64,000 bases of DNA from Clostridioides difficile (lineage in GTDB: Bacteria; Bacillota; Clostridia; Peptostreptococcales; Peptostreptococcaceae), in the NCBI RefSeq assembly GCF_001299635.1, contig NZ_JRHN01000041.1, forward strand, positions 1-64,000, given 5' to 3'. A program made the translations under genes and the position numbers. Positions 34,711 to 44,300 of this stretch are shown here, one piece after another; within the stretch, counting starts at the first letter, position 1, and each line of letters opens with the position of its first letter. The notes under the pieces are model-generated. The model had not been told where the DNA came from. It worked only from the letters and a program-made list of their open reading frames with translations, and made no database searches.

Positions 34711-36237
34711 CTATAATAGCTTAGGATTAACATCATTATCGCCATAACCATAAAGATTTAGTGGTTTAAGAGCTGGTCCTTCAAGTATATTTCCCTTGTA
34801 GTCAAATCTAGAACCATGACATGGACAGTCCCATGTTTTTTCTTCACTATTAAAATTCAGTTCACATCCTAAATGAGTACATGTAGTATCTACAATATAA
34901 AATTCTCCCATATCATCCTTATACACACCATATCTTTTCCCATCAATATTAACAATCTTTCCTTCTCCATTATTTTTAGGCATATCTCCACTACCTATTT
35001 TTAATTTTCCACTTACATAATTCATTGCTACATTTGCATTTTCCTTTATAAAATCCTTTGAGAAATAACTGCCTAATCTTGATGGATTAAAAGTATCTTT
35101 ATAGGCTGAATTATTATTTACTATCAAATCCTTTATTATTATTCCTGCAACAGTACCATTAGTAATCCCCCATTTAGAGAAACCTGTAGCTACATAAATA
35201 TTGTTTTCTCTTTTATTAATGTAACCTATATAAGGAACATTATCAAAACTCATATTATCTTGAGCTGACCATTTACACTTAAAATCTTTTACCTTAAAGA
35301 CCTTTTTTCCATAATGCTCTAAGTCATTAAATATTTCTTTCTCAGTTCCTCCTTGACCAACTTTATGGTCTCCTCCTCCAAAGATTAGTAAGTTCTCATT
35401 TCCATCATTATATTGTCTAAAGGTTATGGATGGGTCATCTATACTTATAAACATACCTTCTGGCAATTTATTTTCTAAAACTGCTGCCATTAAATAAGCA
35501 CGTTCTGCGTATTCTTTTGCAAAATAAAAATTCAATCCATCATACCATGGACTATGGGATGAAATTATAACATTCTCAGCTTCTATTATATTATCTTCTC
35601 TTGTCTTAACTCTACATATTTCCCCTTTTTCTAAATCCACTACTGGTGTATCTTCATATATTTTTAGACCTAAGTGTACTGCTATTTCTGCTAATCCATC
35701 AATATACTTTTTGGGGTTAAATTGACCTTGATTTGTAAAACTAATAGCTCCCTTTATATCTAATGGAATATCTTCTATAGTTTCATGATATTCACACTCT
35801 ATTCCTATTTTTTTACATGTACGATATTCATCCTTTATATCCTTTATAGTATCTTCTTTTTCTGTAAACACAAAAGATGGTTCTCTTTTAAAATCACATT
35901 TGATATTATTATCTGTTATTATTTGTTCAATTAAGTTTAGAGCTTCATTATTTGCATTATAATATGATTTTGCTTTCTCTAATCCATATTTTTTCTCTAT
36001 CTTAGAATAAAATATGTCATGCTGACAAGTTACTTTACCAGTATTTCTTCCTGAAGTTCCATATCCTATTTTATCAGCTTCAACAAGCGCTACTTTTTTA
36101 CCCTCTTTTGCTAATAAATATGCAGTTGTTAATCCAGTTATACCTCCACCTACTATAAGACACTCCACTTTTATATTTTCGCCTAATTTTTTATATTCCT
36201 TTGGATTTGAATTTGAAAACCAATACGATTCGTTCAT
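34711..36237 (-). CDS. FAD-dependent oxidoreductase with C-terminal Rieske domain
   Basis: A 508-aa protein. An N-terminal FAD-binding DAO fold (CLIVGGGITGLTTAYLLA at about 26-44, then E-A-D-K-I and GTSGRNTGKVTCQH) leads into a substrate domain (to about 390). A Rieske [2Fe-2S] domain with CTHLGC and CPCHGSRFDYKG motifs lies at the C-terminus (about 445-490); both Cys-x-His pairs are intact. This two-domain design is common in Firmicutes and in relatives of Bacillus YhfW. The substrate is unknown and the enzyme is cytosolic. It is the first gene of a two-gene unit with the membrane protein. Confidence 0.9.
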   Translation of the reverse strand: MNESYWFSNSNPKEYKKLGENIKVECLIVGGGITGLTTAYLLAKEGKKVALVEADKIGYGTSGRNTGKVTCQHDIFYSKIEKKYGLEKAKSYYNANNEALNLIEQIITDNNIKCDFKREPSFVFTEKEDTIKDIKDEYRTCKKIGIECEYHETIEDIPLDIKGAISFTNQGQFNPKKYIDGLAEIAVHLGLKIYEDTPVVDLEKGEICRVKTREDNIIEAENVIISSHSPWYDGLNFYFAKEYAERAYLMAAVLENKLPEGMFISIDDPSITFRQYNDGNENLLIFGGGDHKVGQGGTEKEIFNDLEHYGKKVFKVKDFKCKWSAQDNMSFDNVPYIGYINKRENNIYVATGFSKWGITNGTVAGIIIKDLIVNNNSAYKDTFNPSRLGSYFSKDFIKENANVAMNYVSGKLKIGSGDMPKNNGEGKIVNIDGKRYGVYKDDMGEFYIVDTTCTHLGCELNFNSEEKTWDCPCHGSRFDYKGNILEGPALKPLNLYGYGDNDVNPKLL

Positions 36238-36567
36238 ATAAAATACTCCTTTACATATTAAATAATAGTAGTTTTCCCATCATCAAGTTTATTTATTATA
36301 AATAGCATAAAAAATAAATATCTCTTTGTAATGAATACTCTGTTATATTACTTAGTATAAATAGAAATAACTATATAATTAAGTCAACGCAATTAATAAC
36401 ACATACCAAAATTTAGTGTATAGAATCTACAAATTTTATAAAATAAAAACTAATACATCTCTGATTAGCATTTTATAGTTACAAAAAAATATTACTAGAA
36501 ATCAAATTTTCCAGTAATATTTAATAACAAAACATATCTATACAAATTTATAAGTCTTTCTATAAAA
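36238..36567. other. Gene-free stretch between oxidoreductase and ABC transporter
   Basis: 330 bases, AT-rich. The right part holds the terminator of the ABC transporter genes (36488-36521). The left part should hold the promoter of the oxidoreductase gene, whose ATG follows a ribosome site AAAGGAGT, but I cannot pick a -35/-10 pair with confidence. Confidence 0.5.
36486..36523 (-). terminator. Terminator of the amino-acid ABC transporter genes
   Basis: Arms AATATTACT (36488-36496) and AGTAATATT (36513-36521); on the minus strand the stem is followed by seven T. It lies about 45 bases after the permease stop codon. Confidence 0.75.
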
Positions 36568-37239
36568 TTAATATACCTCACTAAGCCTTTCTTCTAGCTT
36601 AGTCTGAACAAAGCCTAATATAAGATTTACAATCCAATATACTACTATTACACAAGTAAAAGCTTCCAAATATTTATAACTTGCTGCTGCTTCTGATTGA
36701 GCAACTGCCATAATTTCTGTAACCCCAATAGTAAAAGCAAGAGAAGTTCCTTTTATAATATCTGCAAAAGTATTTGTAAAGGGTGGAACTGCAACTCTTA
36801 TAGCTTGTGGCAAGACAATTCTTTTCATTGTTTGTACATACGTCATTCCAAATGCCAAACTTGCTTCTATTTGACCTTTATCTACAGATGTTATAGCACC
36901 TCTTAAACTTTCTGCAAAATAGGCAGAAGAATTTAAACCAATTACTATTACTGCTGCTGAAAATGCTTCCAATGTTTTAAGTTCTGGTACTAATTGTATT
37001 AGACCAAAGTATATGAAAAAAAGTTGAGCAGCAAGAGGAGTACCTCTAAAAAATGAAATGTATATTCTTGATACTGTTTTTAAAATAGGAACTTTAGCAT
37101 CTACAATTAATGCTATGAGTAAAGCTACAACAATTCCCAATACCAAAGATAACAGAGACATTTTGAATGTTACTGTCAAATATTTTAATATTAACGGAAA
37201 TATACCTGCTGCAAATCCAAAATCAAATACTTGCATCAT
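36568..37239 (-). CDS. Polar amino-acid ABC transporter permease
   Basis: A 223-aa HisM/GlnP-family permease with about five membrane segments. The typical motifs are SFFRGTPLAAQLFFIYFG, LNSSAYFAESLRGAI and the EAA-loop EASLAFGMTYVQTMKRIVLPQAIRVAVPP (from about residue 131). It forms the membrane pore for the substrate captured by the lipoprotein encoded 10 bases upstream. No ATP-binding subunit gene lies beside it, so the ATPase must be supplied from elsewhere or shared with another transporter. Confidence 0.9.
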   Translation of the reverse strand: MMQVFDFGFAAGIFPLILKYLTVTFKMSLLSLVLGIVVALLIALIVDAKVPILKTVSRIYISFFRGTPLAAQLFFIYFGLIQLVPELKTLEAFSAAVIVIGLNSSAYFAESLRGAITSVDKGQIEASLAFGMTYVQTMKRIVLPQAIRVAVPPFTNTFADIIKGTSLAFTIGVTEIMAVAQSEAAASYKYLEAFTCVIVVYWIVNLILGFVQTKLEERLSEVY

Positions 37240-37249
37240 TAACCTCCAA

Positions 37250-38080
37250 TTAATTTTCCTTAGTTGTATCTAAGCCAAACCATTTTTCAGATAGTTTTGT
37301 AAATGTTCCATCTTCATGCATTGCTTTTATAGCTTTATTTACATCCTCTATTATAACTTTACTTTTTTCTTCTTTTCTAAATGGATATTGATTTACTTCA
37401 TATACACCAGTATCTATATCTGCAACTTTTAATTTAAGTTTACCTTGTTCTATAGTTGTTTTAGCTTTAACCTCTGAAAGCCATGCAATATCAATTCTTC
37501 CATTCTCTACATCTTTTTCCATAGGTACTCCATCATATGTAACTATATCAAGTCCTAAGTTATGTTTTTCATTTAAATCTCTTATAGTTTTTTCTCCATT
37601 ACCACCTAGAACACAACCTACCTTTTTACCTTTTATGTCTTCTATCTTACTTATAGTGCTATCCTCTGGCACTATAAATTTATATTTACTATATGCATAG
37701 GTATCCGAAAAATCATATTTTTCTACTCTTTCAGGAGTAGTTGACATTTGGTGTGCTACTGTATCAACTTTACCAGCATCTAACATACCCATAAGTCCAC
37801 TAAATTTAGCAGTTTTAAACTCTATTTTATAACCTGTTCTTTTTGATATTTCTTTCCATACATCAATTTCAAAACCTTTATTTTCATCATTTTCTTTATA
37901 ACACCATGGTGCATATTCTACCGATACTCCTACATTTAAAATTCCTTTATCTTTTTGAGAATCATCTTGTGTTGTAGCTTCACCATCTTTACTTGAACAG
38001 CCAACTAACATTGTTGTCCCTAAAACTAATGTCAATAATAATGGTAATACTTTTTTACTTTTTAATTTCAAAAATAACAC
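37250..38080 (-). CDS. Amino-acid ABC transporter substrate-binding lipoprotein
   Basis: A 276-aa SBP_bac_3-family protein. The N-terminal signal has a lipobox (LGTTMLVGC, lipid-linked Cys at about residue 28). The mature domain starts at LNVGVSVEYAPWCYKEND and contains the family motifs GFEIDVWKEISKRTG, FSGLMGMLDAGKVD, RVEKYDFSDTYAYS and a hinge around GKKVGCVLGGNGE. Family members bind polar amino acids or cystine; the exact ligand cannot be read here. The ATG has AAAGAGGGAG upstream. It is transcribed with the permease. Confidence 0.9.
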   Translation of the reverse strand: MLFLKLKSKKVLPLLLTLVLGTTMLVGCSSKDGEATTQDDSQKDKGILNVGVSVEYAPWCYKENDENKGFEIDVWKEISKRTGYKIEFKTAKFSGLMGMLDAGKVDTVAHQMSTTPERVEKYDFSDTYAYSKYKFIVPEDSTISKIEDIKGKKVGCVLGGNGEKTIRDLNEKHNLGLDIVTYDGVPMEKDVENGRIDIAWLSEVKAKTTIEQGKLKLKVADIDTGVYEVNQYPFRKEEKSKVIIEDVNKAIKAMHEDGTFTKLSEKWFGLDTTKEN

Positions 38081-38446
38081 TCCCTCTTTCTATATATTTG
38101 TGTACTCAAACATAATATCATAATTTGAAAAGGTTTTTTATTGCTTTTCTCTATATAATTCGACACTGATATTCTTCTTTTCTATACTTTCTTTGTAATT
38201 TATTTTTGAAATTAATACTATTTTGTTAAATTTATATTTATTTTTATTTTCTATCAATAATTAACAATTTAGTTATAAAATTTAATTTACATGTTAAAAA
38301 TTATAAGCTCTTAAAATAACTTTACACAAAAAGTGAACTTTGTATATCAAAGTTCACTTTTTTGAATTCCTTGCTCTAGGATAATGCAGTAATATATTAA
38401 TTTTTATAAAATAAAGTATTTTTAATTATTAAATAATCTTTATTTA
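38081..38446. other. Gene-free stretch between ABC transporter and fruABC
   Basis: 366 bases. It holds the fruABC terminator at 38328-38363 and, to its left, the unassigned promoter of the binding-protein gene. I see no riboswitch or T-box motif. Confidence 0.5.
38328..38363 (-). terminator. Terminator of the fructose operon
   Basis: A perfect 15-base stem AAAAAGTGAACTTTG (38328-38342) / CAAAGTTCACTTTTT (38348-38362) with loop TATAT. It is T-tailed on both strands but placed to serve fruABC, about 85 bases after its stop. Confidence 0.85.
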
Positions 38447-40366
38447 CTATGCTTCTTGATTTAGTGGTTTTTTAAGTAATGCTAAAAGCATCATTCCAAC
38501 CACAGCACCTATAGCTATAGCTAATATATATCCAAGTGGATGAGTAACTACTGGTATAACAAATACTCCTCCATGAGGTGCACGAAGAGCTGCATTGAAC
38601 AACATACTAAGTGCTCCTGCTACTGCTGAACCTCCTATACATGCTGGTATAACATGAAGTGGGTCTCCAGCTGCAAAAGGTATAGCTCCTTCAGTTACAA
38701 AAGATAATCCCATTACATAGTTAACTTTACCAGAATCTCTTTCTTCTTTTGTAAATCTATTTTTAAAGAATGTAGTTGCAAGAGCTATCGCAAGAGGTGG
38801 AACCATACCTCCAGCCATTACCGCTGCCATTATTTCAAATTGCCCTGATTCAAGTGATGCAACCCCAAATACATATGCTGCTTTATTTACAGGTCCACCC
38901 ATATCTACAGCCATCATTCCACCCAAAACTAATCCTAAAACTATTTTTGAAGTTCCTCCTAAGCCATTTAAAAATCCAACCATTGTATTATTAATTGCTG
39001 TAACTGGAGGTATTACTAAAAATGTCATTATAATCCCCATCAAAAGCGTTCCAAATAAAGGATATAATAATACGGGTTTTATTCCTTCCAATGAAGTTGG
39101 TAATACACTAAATACCTTCTTAAGTCCTTCTACTAAATAACCTGCTATAAAACCTGCAAGTAATGCACCTAAAAACCCTGAACCACCATCACCTGCAAGA
39201 GCTCCTCCTACAAAACCTACAACAAATGCTGGTCTATCAGATATAGAGTATGCTATATATCCTGCAAGTACAGGTAGCATAAATCCAAAAGCTTTATCTC
39301 CTATTCCCTTAAAAAATGCTGCTGTTGGAGTATTTGAACCAAAATTTGAAGGATTAATAGAATAATCATCAAGTAAAAATGCTATTGCTATAAGTATTCC
39401 TCCACCAATAACAAATGGTAACATATTAGATACACCATTCATTAAATGTTTATACACTTTTCTAAATCCACTTTCATTTTCTTCATTTGATTCGTTGTGA
39501 TTTGCCTCTCCTCCATGATAAACTGGAGCATCACCATTTACAGCTTTATCTATAAGTTCCTCTGCTTTGTGTATACCATCAGCAACTTTAGTCTTTATGA
39601 CTTTCTTCCCATTGAATCTAGCCATCTCAACATTCTTATCTGCTGCCACTATTATACATGTTGCATTTTCTATTTCTTCTTTTGTAAGTCTATTTTTGAT
39701 GCCTGCTGAACCATTAGTTTCCACTTTTATTGATATTCCTTTGCTTTCAGCCATTTTGTTTAAACTTTCAGCTGCCATAAATGTATGTGCTATTCCAGTT
39801 GGGCATGCTGTTACTGCCAAAATTTGAGGATATTTATTAATATCTTTATCCTTAGTATCTACTATATTTTCTTTTTTAATTATTTCATCTTGATATTCCT
39901 CACTGAACTTTTCTCTTTCTTTTTTATCTATTATTGCCTTAAATTCTTTCTCAGAAGTTGAATTTATAAGTTTATTTCTAAAATCTTCATCCATAAGTAT
40001 TGTAGATAATCTTGATAGCACTTCCAGATGTGTATTATTAGCTCCATCTGGTGCAGCTATCATAAAAAATAGATTTGATAAACTTCCATCAAATGATTCA
40101 TAATCTATACCTTCTTTTGATATTGCTGCTGCTATACAAGCTTTAGTAACTGATGTGTTCTTAGCATGAGGAATAGCTACACCTTCTCCAACTCCTGTTG
40201 TACTCATTTCCTCACGAGCTAAAATAGCTTTTTTATAAGTTTCTTTGTCCTTTAAATTACCACTGTTTGCAACTAATTCAACTAATTCTTCTATTGCTTC
40301 TGATTTGTTTTTTGACTTTAAATTCAACTTAATTGATTTTTCATCTAGTAAATCTATAATTTTCAT
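38447..40366 (-). CDS. fruA: Fructose-type PTS transporter EIIABC
   Basis: A 639-aa single-chain fructose permease of the phosphotransferase system. EIIA (1-150) has phosphorylatable His67 in VAIPHAKN. EIIB (180-280) has Cys188 in TACPTGIAHTF. EIIC (about 305-635) has the family membrane segments and the FVVGFVGGALAGDGGSGFLGALLAGFIAG region. It imports fructose as fructose 1-phosphate, which the kinase encoded 36 bases upstream converts to the 1,6-bisphosphate. The gene order regulator, kinase, transporter matches the fru operons of Clostridia. A terminator follows. Confidence 0.93.
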   Translation of the reverse strand: MKIIDLLDEKSIKLNLKSKNKSEAIEELVELVANSGNLKDKETYKKAILAREEMSTTGVGEGVAIPHAKNTSVTKACIAAAISKEGIDYESFDGSLSNLFFMIAAPDGANNTHLEVLSRLSTILMDEDFRNKLINSTSEKEFKAIIDKKEREKFSEEYQDEIIKKENIVDTKDKDINKYPQILAVTACPTGIAHTFMAAESLNKMAESKGISIKVETNGSAGIKNRLTKEEIENATCIIVAADKNVEMARFNGKKVIKTKVADGIHKAEELIDKAVNGDAPVYHGGEANHNESNEENESGFRKVYKHLMNGVSNMLPFVIGGGILIAIAFLLDDYSINPSNFGSNTPTAAFFKGIGDKAFGFMLPVLAGYIAYSISDRPAFVVGFVGGALAGDGGSGFLGALLAGFIAGYLVEGLKKVFSVLPTSLEGIKPVLLYPLFGTLLMGIIMTFLVIPPVTAINNTMVGFLNGLGGTSKIVLGLVLGGMMAVDMGGPVNKAAYVFGVASLESGQFEIMAAVMAGGMVPPLAIALATTFFKNRFTKEERDSGKVNYVMGLSFVTEGAIPFAAGDPLHVIPACIGGSAVAGALSMLFNAALRAPHGGVFVIPVVTHPLGYILAIAIGAVVGMMLLALLKKPLNQEA

Positions 40367-40402
40367 AATTCCTAACTTCCTTTCTATATATTTTTAGATA
40401 TT

Positions 40403-41320
40403 TTAGAATCTATTTACAGATATTTCATTTACCAACTCATCAATGTATTCTCTTTTAGCTAAGTCATATGAAAAAGCAGTTGCACTACCTGATGCTGCTC
40501 CTAATTTAAGAGCATAATCATATTTGCCAGTATTCAAATATCCAGATATAAATCCAGCCACCATTGAATCACCTGCTCCTACAGAATTCTTGACTTTCCC
40601 TTTAGGTACATTACTTATAAGTACCTCATCTTCTTCTGTAACTAGCAGTGCTCCATCTTTACCCATTGAGACTAAAACATTTTTAGCCCCTAGTTGCTTT
40701 AATTTCTTAGCATATTTTACTATATCTTCATTTGAGTTTAATTTAACATTAAACAATTCTTCTAATTCATCACTATTAGGTTTAATTAGAAAAGGCTTGT
40801 ATTTTAAAACATTAAGAAGAAGATTTTTAGTTGCATCTACTACAACTCTTATATTTTTTTCTTCTAGTCTAGACATTATATTCTCATATAGTTTTTCATC
40901 TAAAGTAGAAGGTATACTTCCTGCCAATATTAAAATATCATCTTGATTTAATTTATCAAGTTTTTTATACAACAAGTCAATATATTCATCAGCTATATTT
41001 GGTCCTTGCCCATTAATCTCAGTTTCTTCCAATTCTTTTATTTTTACATTTATTCTTGTAAAACCACTTTTTAACCTTATAAAATCTGTCTTCAAATTCT
41101 TTTCTTCTAATGTTTTTATTATATATTCTCCAGTAAAGCCACTTATAAAACCTAAAGATGTATTATCATTTCCAAGTTCTTTTAGTATACGAGATACATT
41201 TATACCTTTTCCTCCTGGATAAACGTATTCTTCATTTACACGATTTGTATTTCCAGTCTTTAATTTATCTAGTTTAACTATATAATCTATTGATGGATTT
41301 AATGTCACTGTATAAATCAT
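40403..41320 (-). CDS. fruK: 1-phosphofructokinase
   Basis: A 305-aa PfkB-family sugar kinase. N-terminal TLNPSIDYIVKLD and GGKGINVSRILKELG (about 37-51) bind the sugar phosphate. The C-terminal signature VGAGDSMVAGFISGYL (about 246-261) contains the catalytic Asp. It phosphorylates fructose 1-phosphate made by the adjacent EIIABC. A tagatose-6-phosphate kinase role is possible for the family, but the neighbourhood favours fruK. A hairpin terminator lies upstream between it and the regulator gene. Confidence 0.92.
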   Translation of the reverse strand: MIYTVTLNPSIDYIVKLDKLKTGNTNRVNEEYVYPGGKGINVSRILKELGNDNTSLGFISGFTGEYIIKTLEEKNLKTDFIRLKSGFTRINVKIKELEETEINGQGPNIADEYIDLLYKKLDKLNQDDILILAGSIPSTLDEKLYENIMSRLEEKNIRVVVDATKNLLLNVLKYKPFLIKPNSDELEELFNVKLNSNEDIVKYAKKLKQLGAKNVLVSMGKDGALLVTEEDEVLISNVPKGKVKNSVGAGDSMVAGFISGYLNTGKYDYALKLGAASGSATAFSYDLAKREYIDELVNEISVNRF

Positions 41321-41387
41321 CTTGCCACCTCTTTTTATTTATTTACTTTATGTTTATATCTTAACTTCATATTAATATCTCTGAAAG

Positions 41388-41420
41388 TCAAAAAATTTCT
41401 CTTAATTAAAAGAGAAATTT
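41388..41420 (-). terminator. Terminator between the fru regulator and fruK
   Basis: An 11-base perfect stem AAATTTCTCTT (41393-41403) / AAGAGAAATTT (41410-41420); on the minus strand it is followed by T(6). It separates regulator transcription from fruK-fruA, so the latter probably starts from its own regulated promoter to the left of the hairpin, or by read-through. Confidence 0.75.
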
Positions 41421-41492
41421 ATCGTTTTTATTTTATTTAGTTTTATATTATCCAAACTTACAAGTGTATATGCAATACTATATGATATCTCT

Positions 41493-43271
41493 CTACTTAA
41501 ATAAGTTTACAAACTTTTCAAAATTGCTATTTTCACATATACTTATAACTTTTGCTATAGAATCTACTCTTTTATATATATTTGAAAATATAACTTCATA
41601 ATCCAATATTTTATCCTTATCAAGAGCTAACATTATTATCAAACGAACATCTGATATTTCCCAAGCAATAGGAGTCTTCAATATTCCAATTGCTATTTTG
41701 TTTTCAAAAACTTTTCCAATTGCTCCATGTGGTATGGTTACCATATTTCCTATTTCAGTTGTAGCTATTTTTTCTCTCTCAAAGTAAGAATTTTTCATAT
41801 CATCATCTATGTAACCTTTTTGCACAAGTTTACTTGCCATAAAATTTATAACGTCTTCTTTCCTTTTAAAATCTAAATCAGTAAAAAATAATTCATTATC
41901 AAGAAGATTTTTTATATCTAAATCTAAATATATATTTCCTGTTTCTATATATTTTTCAATTAATTTGATTTCTTTTTCACTTAAAATAGGAGATATATTT
42001 ATTACTGGTATATCTGCTATTTCAATAGGAACAGTAGATATTACAAAATCAACATCTATAACTTTTATATATTCAACTAAGTATGAAGGAATAACTTTTA
42101 ATATTTCTAGTTTTTCTTTAAATACATTTTCCAATTTAGCCTTTATTAACATTGATGTCCCTATACCTGATGTGCAAACTATTATAGTCTTGAAAACCTT
42201 ATCTTTATTATTATAAGAAGCCCTTTCAACAGCTCCGCCTATATGTAGAGCTATGTTTGCAACCTCATCCTCATTGATTTCTATGTTTAAGTCTTTTTCT
42301 ATTGTTTTTTTAGCTATACTAGCTAGCTCAAAAGCAAATGGATATTTTATTTTAATGTCTTGAGCTATTATAGGTGATTGATTTATACCTAGCTTTATTT
42401 TTTTACACAGACTACTAATATGCTTATATAAAAATTCTTCAAATATCTCATCATGACTTATATCTATTGAGGTAGCTAATTTTAAATTTTTACAAAAGGT
42501 TTTTATTGAGCTTATTATAATTTCTTTATTTTGTTCATTTTCCAAAATTGAACTTCTTTTATTACTATAATTTTCTACAAAACTTTCTATAAATTCTTTT
42601 TCATCGCACTTGTGTCGACTTAACATAACTAGTATATTATTCAACACATTTTTAAATTCTATGTCAGTTAATACCAAGCCATTTTCATTTAATACATCTA
42701 ATAAGATTTTTTTTATTATTAATTTTTTTTCTCTTATATCATCATTTAAAAAATCATTTAGAGTCAATTGATTATCTCTCTTATTACTCAAATCAATTAT
42801 ACAATTTACTATTCTATCTTCATTTTCAGAAATACAGATACCTTGCTTATGCTTGGACTTAATCGAAATGGAATACTTTTCTAATATTCTTTTTACTTCT
42901 TTTAAGTCATTTTTTACTGTTGAAACACTCACATACATGGAATCTGCTAAATCTTCAAGCCTTATGGTATTTTTTTCTTCATTACTCAAGGTTAGCACTT
43001 TTCTGATTATATACTCTACTCTATCTACATCATCGTATAGATTGCTATTTAGGTTCACCTCATCAAAGCTCCCCTCTAGCTTATAACCAACTCCTCGTAT
43101 TGATAGAATTTTGCTTTTTTTAAGTTGTTTATTAATATCTTTTATTTCATTTTGTATAGTTTTTGAAGAGCATCCTATTTCTTGACTCAAGGCAAGACCA
43201 CTAATTGTATCTTCAGAATTTAACAGGATTTTTATTATACTTATCTGTCTTGCTGTTATATTTAAACTCAT
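41493..43271 (-). CDS. PRD-containing PTS-controlled transcription regulator (MtlR/LicR type)
   Basis: A 592-aa protein. An N-terminal HTH (about 8-65) and a second HTH (about 95-145, LADSMYVSVSTVKNDLKEV) are followed by two PTS regulation domains (about 165-270 and 275-380, with H-x-x-x-H/L-H-I-G-G-A motifs). Then come a gat-type EIIB-like domain with Cys in IVCTSGIGTSMLI (about 385) and a C-terminal EIIA domain with MVTIPHGAIG. Phosphorylation of the PRD, EIIB and EIIA sites by the PTS sets its activity. It probably activates the neighbouring fruK-fruA genes. The phosphatase gene upstream ends 11 bases before its start. Confidence 0.88.
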   Translation of the reverse strand: MSLNITARQISIIKILLNSEDTISGLALSQEIGCSSKTIQNEIKDINKQLKKSKILSIRGVGYKLEGSFDEVNLNSNLYDDVDRVEYIIRKVLTLSNEEKNTIRLEDLADSMYVSVSTVKNDLKEVKRILEKYSISIKSKHKQGICISENEDRIVNCIIDLSNKRDNQLTLNDFLNDDIREKKLIIKKILLDVLNENGLVLTDIEFKNVLNNILVMLSRHKCDEKEFIESFVENYSNKRSSILENEQNKEIIISSIKTFCKNLKLATSIDISHDEIFEEFLYKHISSLCKKIKLGINQSPIIAQDIKIKYPFAFELASIAKKTIEKDLNIEINEDEVANIALHIGGAVERASYNNKDKVFKTIIVCTSGIGTSMLIKAKLENVFKEKLEILKVIPSYLVEYIKVIDVDFVISTVPIEIADIPVINISPILSEKEIKLIEKYIETGNIYLDLDIKNLLDNELFFTDLDFKRKEDVINFMASKLVQKGYIDDDMKNSYFEREKIATTEIGNMVTIPHGAIGKVFENKIAIGILKTPIAWEISDVRLIIMLALDKDKILDYEVIFSNIYKRVDSIAKVISICENSNFEKFVNLFK

Positions 43272-43282
43272 AAAATCACCTT

Positions 43283-44023
43283 TTACTCTAAATATTGATT
43301 TCTCAATTTTTTTATTTCTTCTTTATCTAAACTAAATTCTCCATATAAATATTTTTCCACACTACTGTATTCTTCATCAATTCTTCTAAAAGCAGTCTTC
43401 ATATATTCTTCATTCACACCAAATATATAATTTAATTTTTCTTTTGGAATTCCTTTAAATTTAGGCTTATATTCAATAAACCTTTCTATTTCTCTATCTG
43501 CAAATTCATTGCTTTTCAAATAATCTTTCATTATGTTCTCTCTTGATACACCTAAAATCATAAGAATTATAGCACTCCCTACACCAGTTCTATCTTTCCC
43601 TGCTGTACAATGATTTAATATTGGTAAATTAGAATAATCCTTTACAAGCTCTACCAATTTTTTATAAGATGGATTTCTTATTGGTAAATTATAATAACTA
43701 TTGTTTAACATATTAAATGCACCATCTTTTTCAAACAAACCATCAATCATATCTTCAATAGAACCAAAATTCCCTTCTGATTCTTCTAACTCTCTCATAG
43801 CTGGAATTCTTATGTTTTTTATATTTGATATTATTGTTGATGGATGTTTACGAGCTTCTTCGTCACTTCTATAATCAAATATATATTTAATATTTAATTC
43901 TTTTAAAATTTTTATATCATTTTTACTTAGATTTGATAATTTTGCAGACCTATAAAATAAACCATACTTTACAGTCCTACCATCTTCAGTTTTATTACCA
44001 CCTAAATCTCTAAAATTTTTCAT
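43283..44023 (-). CDS. Tyrosine-protein phosphatase, Y_phosphatase3 type
   Basis: A 246-aa cytosolic phosphatase with the P-loop HCTAGKDRTG (Cys nucleophile, Arg for phosphate; about residues 138-147), an N-terminal NFRDLGG motif and a conserved FDYRSDEEARKHPS stretch. This is the LipA/PtpB-like branch that acts on phosphotyrosine or phosphoinositides. The gene is 11 bases upstream of the PRD regulator and probably cotranscribed, so it may act on sugar phosphates or on a regulator; that is inference. The ATG follows AGAGGTGGT. Confidence 0.88.
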   Translation of the reverse strand: MKNFRDLGGNKTEDGRTVKYGLFYRSAKLSNLSKNDIKILKELNIKYIFDYRSDEEARKHPSTIISNIKNIRIPAMRELEESEGNFGSIEDMIDGLFEKDGAFNMLNNSYYNLPIRNPSYKKLVELVKDYSNLPILNHCTAGKDRTGVGSAIILMILGVSRENIMKDYLKSNEFADREIERFIEYKPKFKGIPKEKLNYIFGVNEEYMKTAFRRIDEEYSSVEKYLYGEFSLDKEEIKKLRNQYLE

Positions 44024-44300
44024 CTTACCACCTCTTAAAAGCTATCTATTGTACTTGTATTTAATAATATTTATAAATTAATTTTATCACAATTTCATAT
44101 TGTTTATTTAAAATATTTTTTAGTATTTAGTTAGCAATTGTAAAATATAAAAGTATATCTTTATACAAAATTAACCTAAATTTTACATAATTTATTTACT
44201 TTGTAGAAGCTTTATAGTTTATAATCAATATACAGTAGTATATTTTATGTAAAAAAGACCATATTTACAATAATATCAAATACATTGGAGGTTTTATATT

